A stretch of 13,254 nucleotides of DNA from Streptosporangiaceae bacterium. Lineage in GTDB: Bacteria; Actinomycetota; Actinomycetes; Streptosporangiales; Streptosporangiaceae. The notes beneath the pieces are model-generated. The model had not been told where the DNA came from. It searched no databases and saw only the letters and a list, made by a program, of their open reading frames with translations. A program made the translations under genes and the position numbers. Shown here piece after piece: positions 5,901 to 12,567 of the stretch. The DNA lies in NCBI GenBank assembly GCA_030043395.1, contig JASHXW010000044.1, positions 1-13,254 on the forward strand, written 5' to 3'. Position 1 is the stretch's first letter. Every line of letters starts with the position of its first letter.

Positions 5901-7547
5901 CTACTCCGGCGGGAGCTCGTGCATGGCCATGGCCAGGTCCAGGGAGTCGTTCCGGCGCCTGATCCCGCGTGCGATCAGGTAGATGACCGGTCCGGCGCCG
6001 AGCACGACCACCAGCGTGAGGATCGACTCCCACTGGAACTTGCCGTAGACCGACGTGTGGCTGACGATCTCGAAGATGGTGAACAGCGCCAGGATGGTGG
6101 TGGCAGCCCCGACGATCGTCACCTTGCGCAGGAAGGCCTGTTTATCGGTATCGGACATGCCGCTGTCCGTGGTGATCAGGTCGGGCCGGCGCGATGGCAG
6201 GAACGTCGCCGCCACGCCGCCTGCGAGCAGGATCAGCGCGAAGAACAGGCTCTGCAGCGCCACGATGTTGCTCAGGTTGACGAAGCTGGTCACGTAGCAG
6301 AACACCGCGCCCAGGACCAGGACGATCCCGATGGCGACGTTCGGCGCGTGGTTGCGCTCGCCGACCTTCGCGACCTGCACGGGCAGCAGCCGGTCGAATG
6401 CCTGGGCGAACAGCACGCGAGTCGTGACCATCACGAAGGCCAGGTTGACCGCGATCTCGGCGAACGGCACGGCAGTCGCGAACAGCAGCCTGGCGATGGG
6501 ATTGCTGGTCAGGAGCATCCCGTAGCCGAGTCCGCCGGCTACCGAGTTCAAGCTCGTGATGTGCCCGTAGGCGGTGGGGTTGATCGTGCTCAGGTTGGCC
6601 TGCGCCTGCATGAATGGCAGGCCGACGTGCGCGCGGAGCAGCGCCCAGACGCCGCCCCAGAGCACGAGCAGCACGGCCAGGCTGACCACGGACGCGTACA
6701 GGTAGGTCCTGCCGGGCCGGCGCAGCTCGCCGCCGACGTAGTAGGAATACAGGACGCCGTTGTAGTTCAGGACCATGAACGGGATGATCGCGATCATCGA
6801 CGCTATCGAGCTGCCGAAGAGCACGCCGTTCGACTTACCCGCGCTGATCATGGCCTGGTAAGCGCCCGGATGGTGGCTGAAGGCCGCGAGAGCCGACTGG
6901 AAGTCGCCCTTGGAGTTGGCCGCAAGCACGATGATCAGGACGACGAAGGCCAGCAGCTGCAGCAGGATCAGGCCGAAGATGATCCGCGCCACGATCTTCA
7001 CCGAGGACAGCGAGAGCAAGGCGACGATCACCATGACGATCAGGCTGATCCCGAAGACCCAGCCGTCGCTAGTCACAGTGGTCGCGGCATGCGCCAGCGA
7101 GGAACTGTGGAAGATCTGCCCGAAGCCGCTCAGCATGAACGGCGTGAACTGCGCGGCGAAATGGGCGTTCGTCGACAGGATGTAGGTGAAGACGACAGCG
7201 ATGCCCAGGCCGGCGATCGACCCGACGACCGGCGACACGATGCGGGATAGGTAGACGTACTCACCGCCGGCCCTTGGGACGGCCCGCAGCAAGTACCGGT
7301 AGGCGAACATCGCGACCAGCCAGATGATGGCACCTGCGACCAGCGGCAGGTACATGTCCGACTTCGGGAACGCCGTCAGGCCCGCGTTGAAGTTGATGAA
7401 GGTGTTCACGACCGCGACCGACGCGAGTGAGATTCCTATCGCGGCCGGGATCCCCAGTTCCCTGACCAGTCCGGAGGTCTGCCGGATGAACAAACGCCCC
7501 GGCTCACCGCTCTCGGCTCTCGCAGTCCCTACCTCACTACTAGCCAC
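5901..7547 (-). CDS. APC superfamily amino acid permease
   Basis: 548 aa with about 12 hydrophobic helices. Examples are ELGIPAAIGISLASVAVVNT, YLPLVAGAIIWLVAMFAYRYL, VARIIFGLILLQLLAFVVLI and SILTLVVVLGAGPVIYLIA. The PRAGGEYVYLSR stretch after the second helix is the classical APC-family signature for proton-coupled amino acid, polyamine or organic-cation uptake. The GTG at 7547 is chosen because AGGAGG lies exactly 7 nt upstream. The open frame extends further to 7985 but lacks permease-like sequence and covers the promoter. The gene has its own promoter and lies 134 nt downstream of the HTTM gene. Substrate is unknown; the upstream dehydratase hints at a hydroxy- or amino-acid (inference). 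Confidence 0.9.
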   Translation of the reverse strand: MASSEVGTARAESGEPGRLFIRQTSGLVRELGIPAAIGISLASVAVVNTFINFNAGLTAFPKSDMYLPLVAGAIIWLVAMFAYRYLLRAVPRAGGEYVYLSRIVSPVVGSIAGLGIAVVFTYILSTNAHFAAQFTPFMLSGFGQIFHSSSLAHAATTVTSDGWVFGISLIVMVIVALLSLSSVKIVARIIFGLILLQLLAFVVLIIVLAANSKGDFQSALAAFSHHPGAYQAMISAGKSNGVLFGSSIASMIAIIPFMVLNYNGVLYSYYVGGELRRPGRTYLYASVVSLAVLLVLWGGVWALLRAHVGLPFMQAQANLSTINPTAYGHITSLNSVAGGLGYGMLLTSNPIARLLFATAVPFAEIAVNLAFVMVTTRVLFAQAFDRLLPVQVAKVGERNHAPNVAIGIVLVLGAVFCYVTSFVNLSNIVALQSLFFALILLAGGVAATFLPSRRPDLITTDSGMSDTDKQAFLRKVTIVGAATTILALFTIFEIVSHTSVYGKFQWESILTLVVVLGAGPVIYLIARGIRRRNDSLDLAMAMHELPPE

Positions 7548-7554
7548 CTGCCCA

Positions 7555-7560
7555 CCTCCT
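7555..7560 (-). promoter_or_regulatory. Ribosome binding site fixing the permease GTG start
   Basis: A perfect AGGAGG on the minus strand, 7 nt upstream of GTG 7547. It overrules the upstream in-frame alternatives. Confidence 0.8.
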
Positions 7561-7601
7561 GTGTGGGAGCGCAAATGGAAGGAACCAGCAGGCTCGGCAC
7601 C

Positions 7602-7630
7602 ATCGTTAGGTTCGGACAAGAGATTGTCAA
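7602..7630 (-). promoter_or_regulatory. Permease promoter
   Basis: On the minus strand TTGACA (7630-7625) is a consensus -35 box, with AACGAT (7607-7602) as a -10 after a 17-nt spacer, keeping the A2, A5 and T6 bases. The leader would be about 50 nt. A small inverted repeat, GACAA at 7615-7619 and TTGTC at 7624-7628 with a 4-nt spacer, overlaps the -35 box and the start of the spacer and may be an operator. The minus-strand CTTGTCC here matches 7 bases of the gntR palindrome. Confidence 0.55.
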
Positions 7631-7681
7631 TACCTACGGACATATGGCGTTGCGATTGGCGGGCACGATCGGCAGGCCCCG

Positions 7682-8488
7682 TCAGCCGTGCAGCCAGAAC
7701 CACCAAAAGATGATCACCGGAAAGGTGGATCCGAAAGACCACACGAAGCTGTTCAAGCCCATCTCGAAGGCCGTGATCACGTGGAAGGAGCCCGCGCACG
7801 CGAGGATCGCTATGGCTATCGGGAGCGGCATGACCAGCGTCAGCGGCACGCTGCACTCGCCCAGCATCGTGATCCAGCACAGTGCCAGGGACATGCGAGG
7901 ATGCGACTTCAGCAAGACGGCCCGCGATCGGTTTCCCCACGTCAGGTTCGAGGAGATGAGTGGTATCGCCTGGCCGGACCGCCACGACGGTTGCGCGAGC
8001 TTGGCCGCGCCAGCCACGAAGTAGGCCAGGAAAGCTTGGGCTGCGATGAAGGCCAGGGCGAAGATCAGCGAGAGCCGGGTGCCAACGGCCAGCCCGAGTG
8101 CGGCGGCCGTGAAGGTGATCATCACCATGGCACCTGAGACATGAATGCCCAGCGGAGAGCGGAACCGCAGGAGCACCGTGGTGACCGCGATGGCGATGGC
8201 GCCCGCGCGGATCACCTCGAAGCTGCTGGCACCCGCGATCACCGCGCAGGCGGCCGCCAACCGCACTGCGGTGAGGACCACGGCAGGGCCCGCCGGCGCG
8301 AGGAAGCGCAGCGGCAGCAGCCAGCGGGCCCTAGTGAGCTGAACCTCTCCGTCCAGCACGCCGGCGGGCCCAAGGTCTGCGCGACGTACCAGCGACTCCA
8401 GGGACGAGATCGCCACGCCGACCGAGCCGATCCGCAGCATCCACGACATCGCGCCAAACGCTGACGTGAGCGCGGGGATGCCGATCAT
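7682..8488 (-). CDS. HTTM-type multi-pass membrane protein
   Basis: 268 aa and largely hydrophobic, with about six to seven membrane segments. Residues 151-177 read AYFVAGAAKL, then PSWRSGQAI, matching the conserved YxxAGxxKL...W..G.A pattern of the HTTM domain (the membrane domain first seen in vitamin-K-dependent gamma-carboxylase). Residues 235-251 (FHVITAFEMGLNSFVW) match the later H...MG..F.W pattern. No soluble carboxylase-like extension is present, so this is the stand-alone bacterial form, whose reaction is not established. The start ATG overlaps the stop of the preceding 197-aa gene by 4 nt (ATGA). HTTM genes commonly travel with a partner resembling that gene, which supports the call. 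A DoxX/MauE-like membrane protein is the main alternative. Confidence 0.72.
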   Translation of the reverse strand: MIGIPALTSAFGAMSWMLRIGSVGVAISSLESLVRRADLGPAGVLDGEVQLTRARWLLPLRFLAPAGPAVVLTAVRLAAACAVIAGASSFEVIRAGAIAIAVTTVLLRFRSPLGIHVSGAMVMITFTAAALGLAVGTRLSLIFALAFIAAQAFLAYFVAGAAKLAQPSWRSGQAIPLISSNLTWGNRSRAVLLKSHPRMSLALCWITMLGECSVPLTLVMPLPIAIAILACAGSFHVITAFEMGLNSFVWSFGSTFPVIIFWWFWLHG

Positions 8489-9078
8489 CGCGGCTCATCG
8501 CGGGCCGGGTCCAGCACAGTCGACCCACTGACCAGGTGCAGTTCGGAGACGAACTCGATGCTGCCCGGCTCGCCGAGCTCGTAGCGACCCGTGATCGCCT
8601 GGTCCGCTACGGTCATGATCATGAACTGCGTGGCCTCGACTGCGCCATGAGACCGTTCCGACACGTAACGCAGGGCGGCGAGGTACGGGACGGTCATCAT
8701 CGCCGGCAGCGCCGTGGGCGTGCCCTGACCCTGGGCGTCCTTGGGGAGTCGGCGGCCTCGTCTGGCCTCGGCGGCGACGCCGCCCGCCAGCGCGAGGAAA
8801 GCGCGCCGAGGGCCGAGGTCTGGATTCCAGATGAAGTTGTACCACCGCCGGGGACCGGCCACCTCGACCTCCCGCCACCTGGTCAGCGTTCCGTCCCGGA
8901 GCAGGTCCCGGCGGAGCAAGACCATGTCCTTGGTCTGCGGCCGCGCGAACAGTGCCCAGTCGGGCAGCATCCGGCCCGCGTCGCCGCGCGCCAACGGCAC
9001 CCGCAGCCGCGGAACGTTGCGCAGCACGGTGAGCAGCAGCCATGCGGCCAGCAGCGCACCCACAAGCCAGCTGAGCAT
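8485..9078 (-). CDS. Membrane-anchored HTTM-associated protein, unknown function
   Basis: 197 aa. One N-terminal membrane helix (about 3-20, LSWLVGALLAAWLLLTVL) is followed by a soluble domain. Near its start MLPDWALFARPQTKDMVLLRRD and then LTRWREVEV, WYNFIWNPDLGPRRAFLAL recall the pattern of short proteins encoded next to HTTM genes (W.FF.P.P...D..L.yRD, then W.EV and WNP..R..KA). This match is from memory of the family and the function is unknown. The C-terminal part contains SIEFVSELHLVSGSTVLD. The start has a weak AGGCAGG site. The gene begins 9 nt after the stop of the 191-aa gene and ends overlapping the HTTM start, so all three are tightly coupled. Confidence 0.75.
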   Translation of the reverse strand: MLSWLVGALLAAWLLLTVLRNVPRLRVPLARGDAGRMLPDWALFARPQTKDMVLLRRDLLRDGTLTRWREVEVAGPRRWYNFIWNPDLGPRRAFLALAGGVAAEARRGRRLPKDAQGQGTPTALPAMMTVPYLAALRYVSERSHGAVEATQFMIMTVADQAITGRYELGEPGSIEFVSELHLVSGSTVLDPARDEPR

Positions 9079-9087
9079 CTTGCCTGC

Positions 9088-9663
9088 CTAGCTCGTCCGG
9101 TCCGGTCCGGCCTGCGGCGGCGCCGCACCCGCTTCCCCCTGCATCCGCCGGCGCCGGTATTCCAGCAACACCGAGCACTCGCGGTAGATGCAGACGCGTC
9201 GCTGGCCGCCCGGATCAGTGGCCCCATCGGGAGAGCCTGCTGCGCGGACCTTCCCGATCCCGGCCAGGAAAGGTCGCCGGAACGGTGGCGCTTCCCCCTG
9301 GCTGCGCAGGTCGGGCCACTTCACGCGTGCCGTCGCCTCGGCTCGAGTCGCCGGCCGCATCGGCCGCACGCAGATCGCCTCGACCAGGCAAGGCGCACCA
9401 TCCCCGAGCCGCACGGCGATGGTGAGGCCCGCGGAGTCCATGGCCTCCTCGATCGAGGGGACCTCGATGAACGCGAGATCCTGATCCGGGCTAAGCTCCC
9501 CGGCGGCAATGGGCAGCCCGCCATAGCACAGGTCCCAACTCAATGGCCCGGCAAGCTCGAGACCTTCCGCGCTTCGGATAAGCAGCCTGGGCACCCTGAA
9601 CGTGGCATTCTCGTCATCCACCACCCTGACCCGCTGAAGGGCCGCAAGCACCTCTGGGTCCAT
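9088..9663 (-). CDS. Hypothetical protein, unrecognised family (191 aa)
   Basis: I do not recognise this protein. It starts 2 nt after the stop of the dehydratase gene, with only a weak CTAGGC ribosome site, and ends 9 nt before the next gene, so it is certainly part of the same operon. It is soluble-looking, without signal peptide or membrane helix. The N-terminal 110 residues look like a compact alpha/beta domain (FRVPRLLIRSAEGLELAG, then LAFIEVPSIEEAMDSAG, LTIAVRLGDG). The C-terminal half is Arg/Pro-rich and likely flexible, with RVCIYRECSVLLEYRRRR near the end. Five cysteines occur in three groups (LCYGG, PCLVEAIC, VCIYREC). No catalytic motif is evident. A partner of the HTTM pair or of the dehydratase is possible by context only. 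Confidence 0.7.
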   Translation of the reverse strand: MDPEVLAALQRVRVVDDENATFRVPRLLIRSAEGLELAGPLSWDLCYGGLPIAAGELSPDQDLAFIEVPSIEEAMDSAGLTIAVRLGDGAPCLVEAICVRPMRPATRAEATARVKWPDLRSQGEAPPFRRPFLAGIGKVRAAGSPDGATDPGGQRRVCIYRECSVLLEYRRRRMQGEAGAAPPQAGPDRTS

Positions 9664-9665
9664 GC

Positions 9666-10655
9666 CTAGATTTCGGCCTGGCGTGCAGGCTCAGCCAGCA
9701 TGTCGAGCAGCTGGGCCGAGCTGATGTTGCCGCCGCTGCAGATCACCGCGACGTTGCGTCCGGCGAAGCGGCCGGGATCAGCGAGTACCCCGGCGAAGGC
9801 CGCTGCGCCGGCTGGCTCCACGAGGTTGCGCGTCTTGGCGATCAGCGTGCGGGTCGCCTCCCGCAGCATGTCGTCGGAGACCAGGACGAAGTCGTCAAGC
9901 TGCGCTCGCATGATGCGCTGTGGCAGATCGAACGCGGTTCTGGTCGCCAGCCCCTCAGCGAACGTGGCCATGGCGTCGGTGACGAGCTTGCCCTCCTTCC
10001 ATGACCGGTAGGCCGCAGGTGCGGCCTGCGACTGCACGCCGATGACCTCGATCGACGGCCTGACCGACTTGGCGACGATGCAAGCCCCGGCGGCACCGCT
10101 GCCGCCGCCCACCGGGACGACGATGGCATCGAGGTCCGGCCGCTCCTGCAGGATCTCCAGCGTGCACGTCCCGACGCCCGCGATCAGGTGCGGCTCGTTG
10201 CCCGAGTGGATGTAGCGGTAACCCTTCTCGGCGGCGAGCTTCTCGCAGTGCTCGCGTGCATCGTCGAAGTCCTTGCCGTGAAAGATGATCTGCGCTCCAA
10301 GCGCCTGCATCGACTCGACCTTGACCGGGTTGGCGTGCTCAGGCACGCAGACGATCGCCCGCACGCCGAACAGGTCGGCGGCATAGGCGACGGACTGCCC
10401 GTGATTGCCGGTCGATGCGGTGATGACAGCGCGCTTCCTCTCGTCCTCGCTGAGCTGGCTGACCAGGTTCACCCCGCCACGTACCTTGAACGCCCCGACC
10501 GGCTGGTGATTCTCGTGCTTCACCCACAGGCGAGCGCCGGCCATGGCGTCGAGGGCCGGGTAGCGGTACAGCGAGGTCGGGCGCAGGTACGGCGCGATCC
10601 GCTCGCGTGCGGCGAGCACGTCCGCCAGGTCGGGGATGTCAGCCGATGCCGTCAT
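9666..10655 (-). CDS. PLP-dependent threonine/serine dehydratase-like enzyme (fold type II)
   Basis: 329 aa, the length of catabolic (single-domain) threonine dehydratases and serine racemases. There is no C-terminal ACT regulatory domain, so it is unlikely to be the biosynthetic isoleucine-pathway enzyme. Seen: NHQPVGAFKVRGG (49-61), with K57 as the Schiff-base lysine; STGNHG (81-86), the substrate/carboxylate loop; GGGSG (183-187), the phosphate-binding loop, one residue off the usual GGGGL; and CSGGN near the C-terminus. Expected chemistry is beta-elimination of ammonia from L-Thr, L-Ser or a hydroxy-amino acid such as 3-hydroxyaspartate. It is the first gene of the HTTM operon and divergent from lhgO. 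Its start codon lies between the arms of a 16-bp inverted repeat, and the ribosome site is weak. Confidence 0.87.
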   Translation of the reverse strand: MTASADIPDLADVLAARERIAPYLRPTSLYRYPALDAMAGARLWVKHENHQPVGAFKVRGGVNLVSQLSEDERKRAVITASTGNHGQSVAYAADLFGVRAIVCVPEHANPVKVESMQALGAQIIFHGKDFDDAREHCEKLAAEKGYRYIHSGNEPHLIAGVGTCTLEILQERPDLDAIVVPVGGGSGAAGACIVAKSVRPSIEVIGVQSQAAPAAYRSWKEGKLVTDAMATFAEGLATRTAFDLPQRIMRAQLDDFVLVSDDMLREATRTLIAKTRNLVEPAGAAAFAGVLADPGRFAGRNVAVICSGGNISSAQLLDMLAEPARQAEI

Positions 10656-10696
10656 GGCCCGTTTCTACCAGGTGACGCCCTCGGCTGACATCCCCG
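10631..10696. repeat. 16-bp perfect inverted repeat around the dehydratase start
   Basis: CGGGGATGTCAGCCGA (10631-10646) and its exact reverse complement TCGGCTGACATCCCCG (10681-10696) are separated by 34 nt that contain the dehydratase start codon and upstream region. In the leftward messenger the 5' arm precedes the ribosome site and the 3' arm is codons 4-9, so a stem of 16 bp would close a loop holding the AUG. As DNA, the arms are 50 bp apart (about five helical turns) and could be paired operator sites for both divergent genes. Confidence 0.7.
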
Positions 10697-10716
10697 GCGG
10701 CACCATGCAGTGCAAC

Positions 10717-10722
10717 TATGCT
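10717..10722 (+). promoter_or_regulatory. Candidate -10 box for lhgO
   Basis: TATGCT matches the actinobacterial TAnnnT -10 consensus. It lies 34 nt upstream of the GTG at 10756, giving a leader of about 27 nt. No convincing -35 is present at normal spacing; CTGACA at 10685-10690, inside the inverted-repeat arm, is too far away (26 nt). Confidence 0.4.
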
Positions 10723-10755
10723 CCCCGGAAGTAGACGCGCGAAAGGGTGCCACGA

Positions 10756-11979
10756 GTGACAGACGATCGCTATGACGTCGCCGTCGTAGGAGCCGGGATC
10801 GTGGGCCTGGCGGTCGCGAGGGAGGTCCTGGCGCGGCGTCCGGACGCGAGCGTGATCGTCGTCGACAAGCAATCCGGGGTAGCGCAGCATCAGACCGGAC
10901 ATAACTCCGGCGTGATTCACGCCGGCGTCTACTACTCCCCCGGCTCCCTCAAGGCGCGGCTATGCGTGCAAGGTGCCCAGCTCATGTATCGGTTCTGCGA
11001 GGAGAACGCGATCCCGTACGAGCGGTGCGGCAAGCTGATCGTCGCACTGCGAGAGCACGAGCTCGGCAGGCTCGCCGACCTTGAGGCGCGCGCCCATGCG
11101 AACGGGGTGCCCGGGCTGCGCCGGGTCAGCGCGGCGGAGATCACGAGGATCGAGCCCGAGTGCCGCGGGATCGCCGCGCTGCACTCGCCAGCGACCGGGA
11201 TCGTGGACTTCGCAGCAGTTGCCCGGGCGATCGAGCGCGAGCTGCGGGCGAAGGGCGTGACGTTCGCCCTTGACTGCGCGGTCCAGGCGATCCACCGCGA
11301 GCAAGGCGCTCGCGCGGCCACGGCTCTGGTTCATTCCGATGGCAGCATCCGCGCTGACTGGGTGATCGCGTGCGCCGGACTGTGGTCCGATCGGCTGGCC
11401 GTCTCGGCCGGGGCTCCCGCCGACCCCCGCGTGGTGCCATTCCGGGGCAGCTACTTGCGGATCGCGGCTGACCAGCCTTGCATCGTGAACGGCCTGGTCT
11501 ATCCAGTCCCTGATCCGGCGCTTCCGTTCCTCGGCGTGCATGTCACCAGGCATATCGGCGGGGGCGTGATGCTCGGGCCGACCGCGCTGCTCATCCCGTC
11601 ACGCAATGGCCATGCCCGGCATGGGCGGGGCACGCTGCGGGACGCCTGGGAGACCGCGCGCTGGCCCGGCACGTGGGGAGTCGCCAGGCAGTTCTGGCGC
11701 ACTGGGCTCAGTGAGATCGCGATGGCGGCCAGCCGCAAGCTCTTCGTCAGCAAGTGCGCGCAGTACGTCCCTGCGGTCGCGACCGTCGCGATCGACCCCG
11801 AGCCGGCAAGCGGCGTGCGGGCGCAGGCGGTGGGCCGGGACGGGCGGCTCGTGGACGACTTCGTGATCTCCCAGACACCGGGCGCCACGCACGTTCGCAA
11901 CGCGCCGTCACCGGCCGCGACCTCCTCGCTTGCGCTCGCGAGGGAGATCGTCGACCGGTTCGAGGCCGCGTCGCGCTGA
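10756..11979 (+). CDS. lhgO: L-2-hydroxyglutarate oxidase (FAD-dependent)
   Basis: 407 aa, the usual length. It begins with YDVAVVGAGIVGLAVA, an FAD-binding GxGxxG (G12, G14, G17), followed by the family signature HNSGVIHAGVYY (49-60). A GGGVMLGPTALL stretch and the C-terminal HVRNAPSPAATSSLALAREIV match L-2-hydroxyglutarate oxidase/dehydrogenase. The enzyme oxidises L-2-hydroxyglutarate to 2-oxoglutarate, passing electrons to oxygen or the quinone pool, as in glutarate/lysine degradation or repair of malate-dehydrogenase side products. I chose GTG 10756 because AAAGGG (10742-10747) sits 8 nt upstream. The GTG at 10747 would overlap that site. It is divergent from the dehydratase, 100 bp away, and probably monocistronic or followed by the small membrane protein. 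Confidence 0.9.
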   Translation: MTDDRYDVAVVGAGIVGLAVAREVLARRPDASVIVVDKQSGVAQHQTGHNSGVIHAGVYYSPGSLKARLCVQGAQLMYRFCEENAIPYERCGKLIVALREHELGRLADLEARAHANGVPGLRRVSAAEITRIEPECRGIAALHSPATGIVDFAAVARAIERELRAKGVTFALDCAVQAIHREQGARAATALVHSDGSIRADWVIACAGLWSDRLAVSAGAPADPRVVPFRGSYLRIAADQPCIVNGLVYPVPDPALPFLGVHVTRHIGGGVMLGPTALLIPSRNGHARHGRGTLRDAWETARWPGTWGVARQFWRTGLSEIAMAASRKLFVSKCAQYVPAVATVAIDPEPASGVRAQAVGRDGRLVDDFVISQTPGATHVRNAPSPAATSSLALAREIVDRFEAASR

Positions 11980-12087
11980 AAGTCATCAGGGGCAAAGTCA
12001 GGACACCGCTGAACCGTGAGCTCGCCATTGCCGTAAACCTCATTGACCGGAACGTGCGACCACACCCCTGCCCCCTGGAGAACGCAC

Positions 12088-12567
12088 ATGTCGGCAATCG
12101 CGCTCGCAGCATGGATCGTCACAGCGCTGGGCGGCCTGTTCCTTCTGGCGATCTGGCTGATCGAGTACGACCCGGACTTCCAGCGAGCCGCCGCGACGCG
12201 GCTTCCCGTCCCGGTGATCGCCGGCCATGTGGTACTCGCATTGGGCGGGCTGGCCGTGTGGGTGGCTTACCTCATAACCGGCAACGACGAGCTGGCCGAC
12301 ATCACGCTGGCGGACCTCGCGATAGTGGTGACCTTCGGCTTGACCATGGCCGTGCGCTGGATCGGCGTCTACCGCAGCCAGACGCTGCCCTCCCGCCAGT
12401 CGCGTCGAAATGGCGAACAAGGCGCGCCGGCCGGTCGCCCTGGTAGCGACCTGGCCGTCCCGCCAGAACGACACTTCCCCCTCGCTGTCGTGATCGGGCA
12501 CGGCCTGCTCGCCCTCACGACGGTCACCCTCGTCCTGCTCACCACACTCGGCGTTGGCGGAAGCTGA
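12088..12567 (+). CDS. Four-helix integral membrane protein, unknown function
   Basis: 159 aa, starting at ATG 12088 with GGAG 7 nt upstream. A longer frame begins at 12043 but lacks a ribosome site. Four hydrophobic segments are seen: about 3-25, 40-63, 73-95 and 130-155. Segments 2 and 4 resemble each other, each starting with Pro and Val followed by GH then LAL (PVPVIAGHVVLAL, PLAVVIGHGLLAL), so H47 and H138 occupy equivalent positions. That pattern suggests internal duplication or paired ligands, for example for haem, but no haem protein family is recognised. A polar Gln/Arg-rich linker (97-127) separates the halves. It is 108 nt downstream of lhgO on the same strand. Its stop abuts the stop of the opposing MFS gene. 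Confidence 0.75.
   Translation: MSAIALAAWIVTALGGLFLLAIWLIEYDPDFQRAAATRLPVPVIAGHVVLALGGLAVWVAYLITGNDELADITLADLAIVVTFGLTMAVRWIGVYRSQTLPSRQSRRNGEQGAPAGRPGSDLAVPPERHFPLAVVIGHGLLALTTVTLVLLTTLGVGGS

Noticed and set aside
5826..7250. A 474-codon open frame on the + strand opposite the permease
   Set aside because: Its product is rich in Asp/His/Gln/Arg and without domains. It is the antisense shadow of a hydrophobic GC-rich gene.
7548..7985. N-terminal extension of the permease by 146 residues
   Set aside because: The extension runs through the promoter and the HTTM gene, is not permease-like, and a perfect AGGAGG marks GTG 7547.
8536..9669. A 377-codon + strand open frame opposite the 197- and 191-aa genes
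   Set aside because: Arg/Pro/His-rich composition with no domain. The minus-strand genes have tight operon spacing and recognisable patterns.
9666..10655. Dehydratase as biosynthetic IlvA
   Set aside because: At 329 aa it has no C-terminal ACT regulatory domain and no isoleucine-pathway neighbours.
11980..12087. Possible terminator from GGGGCA and TGCCCC segments after lhgO
   Set aside because: The arms are short and about 75 nt apart. Not convincing.
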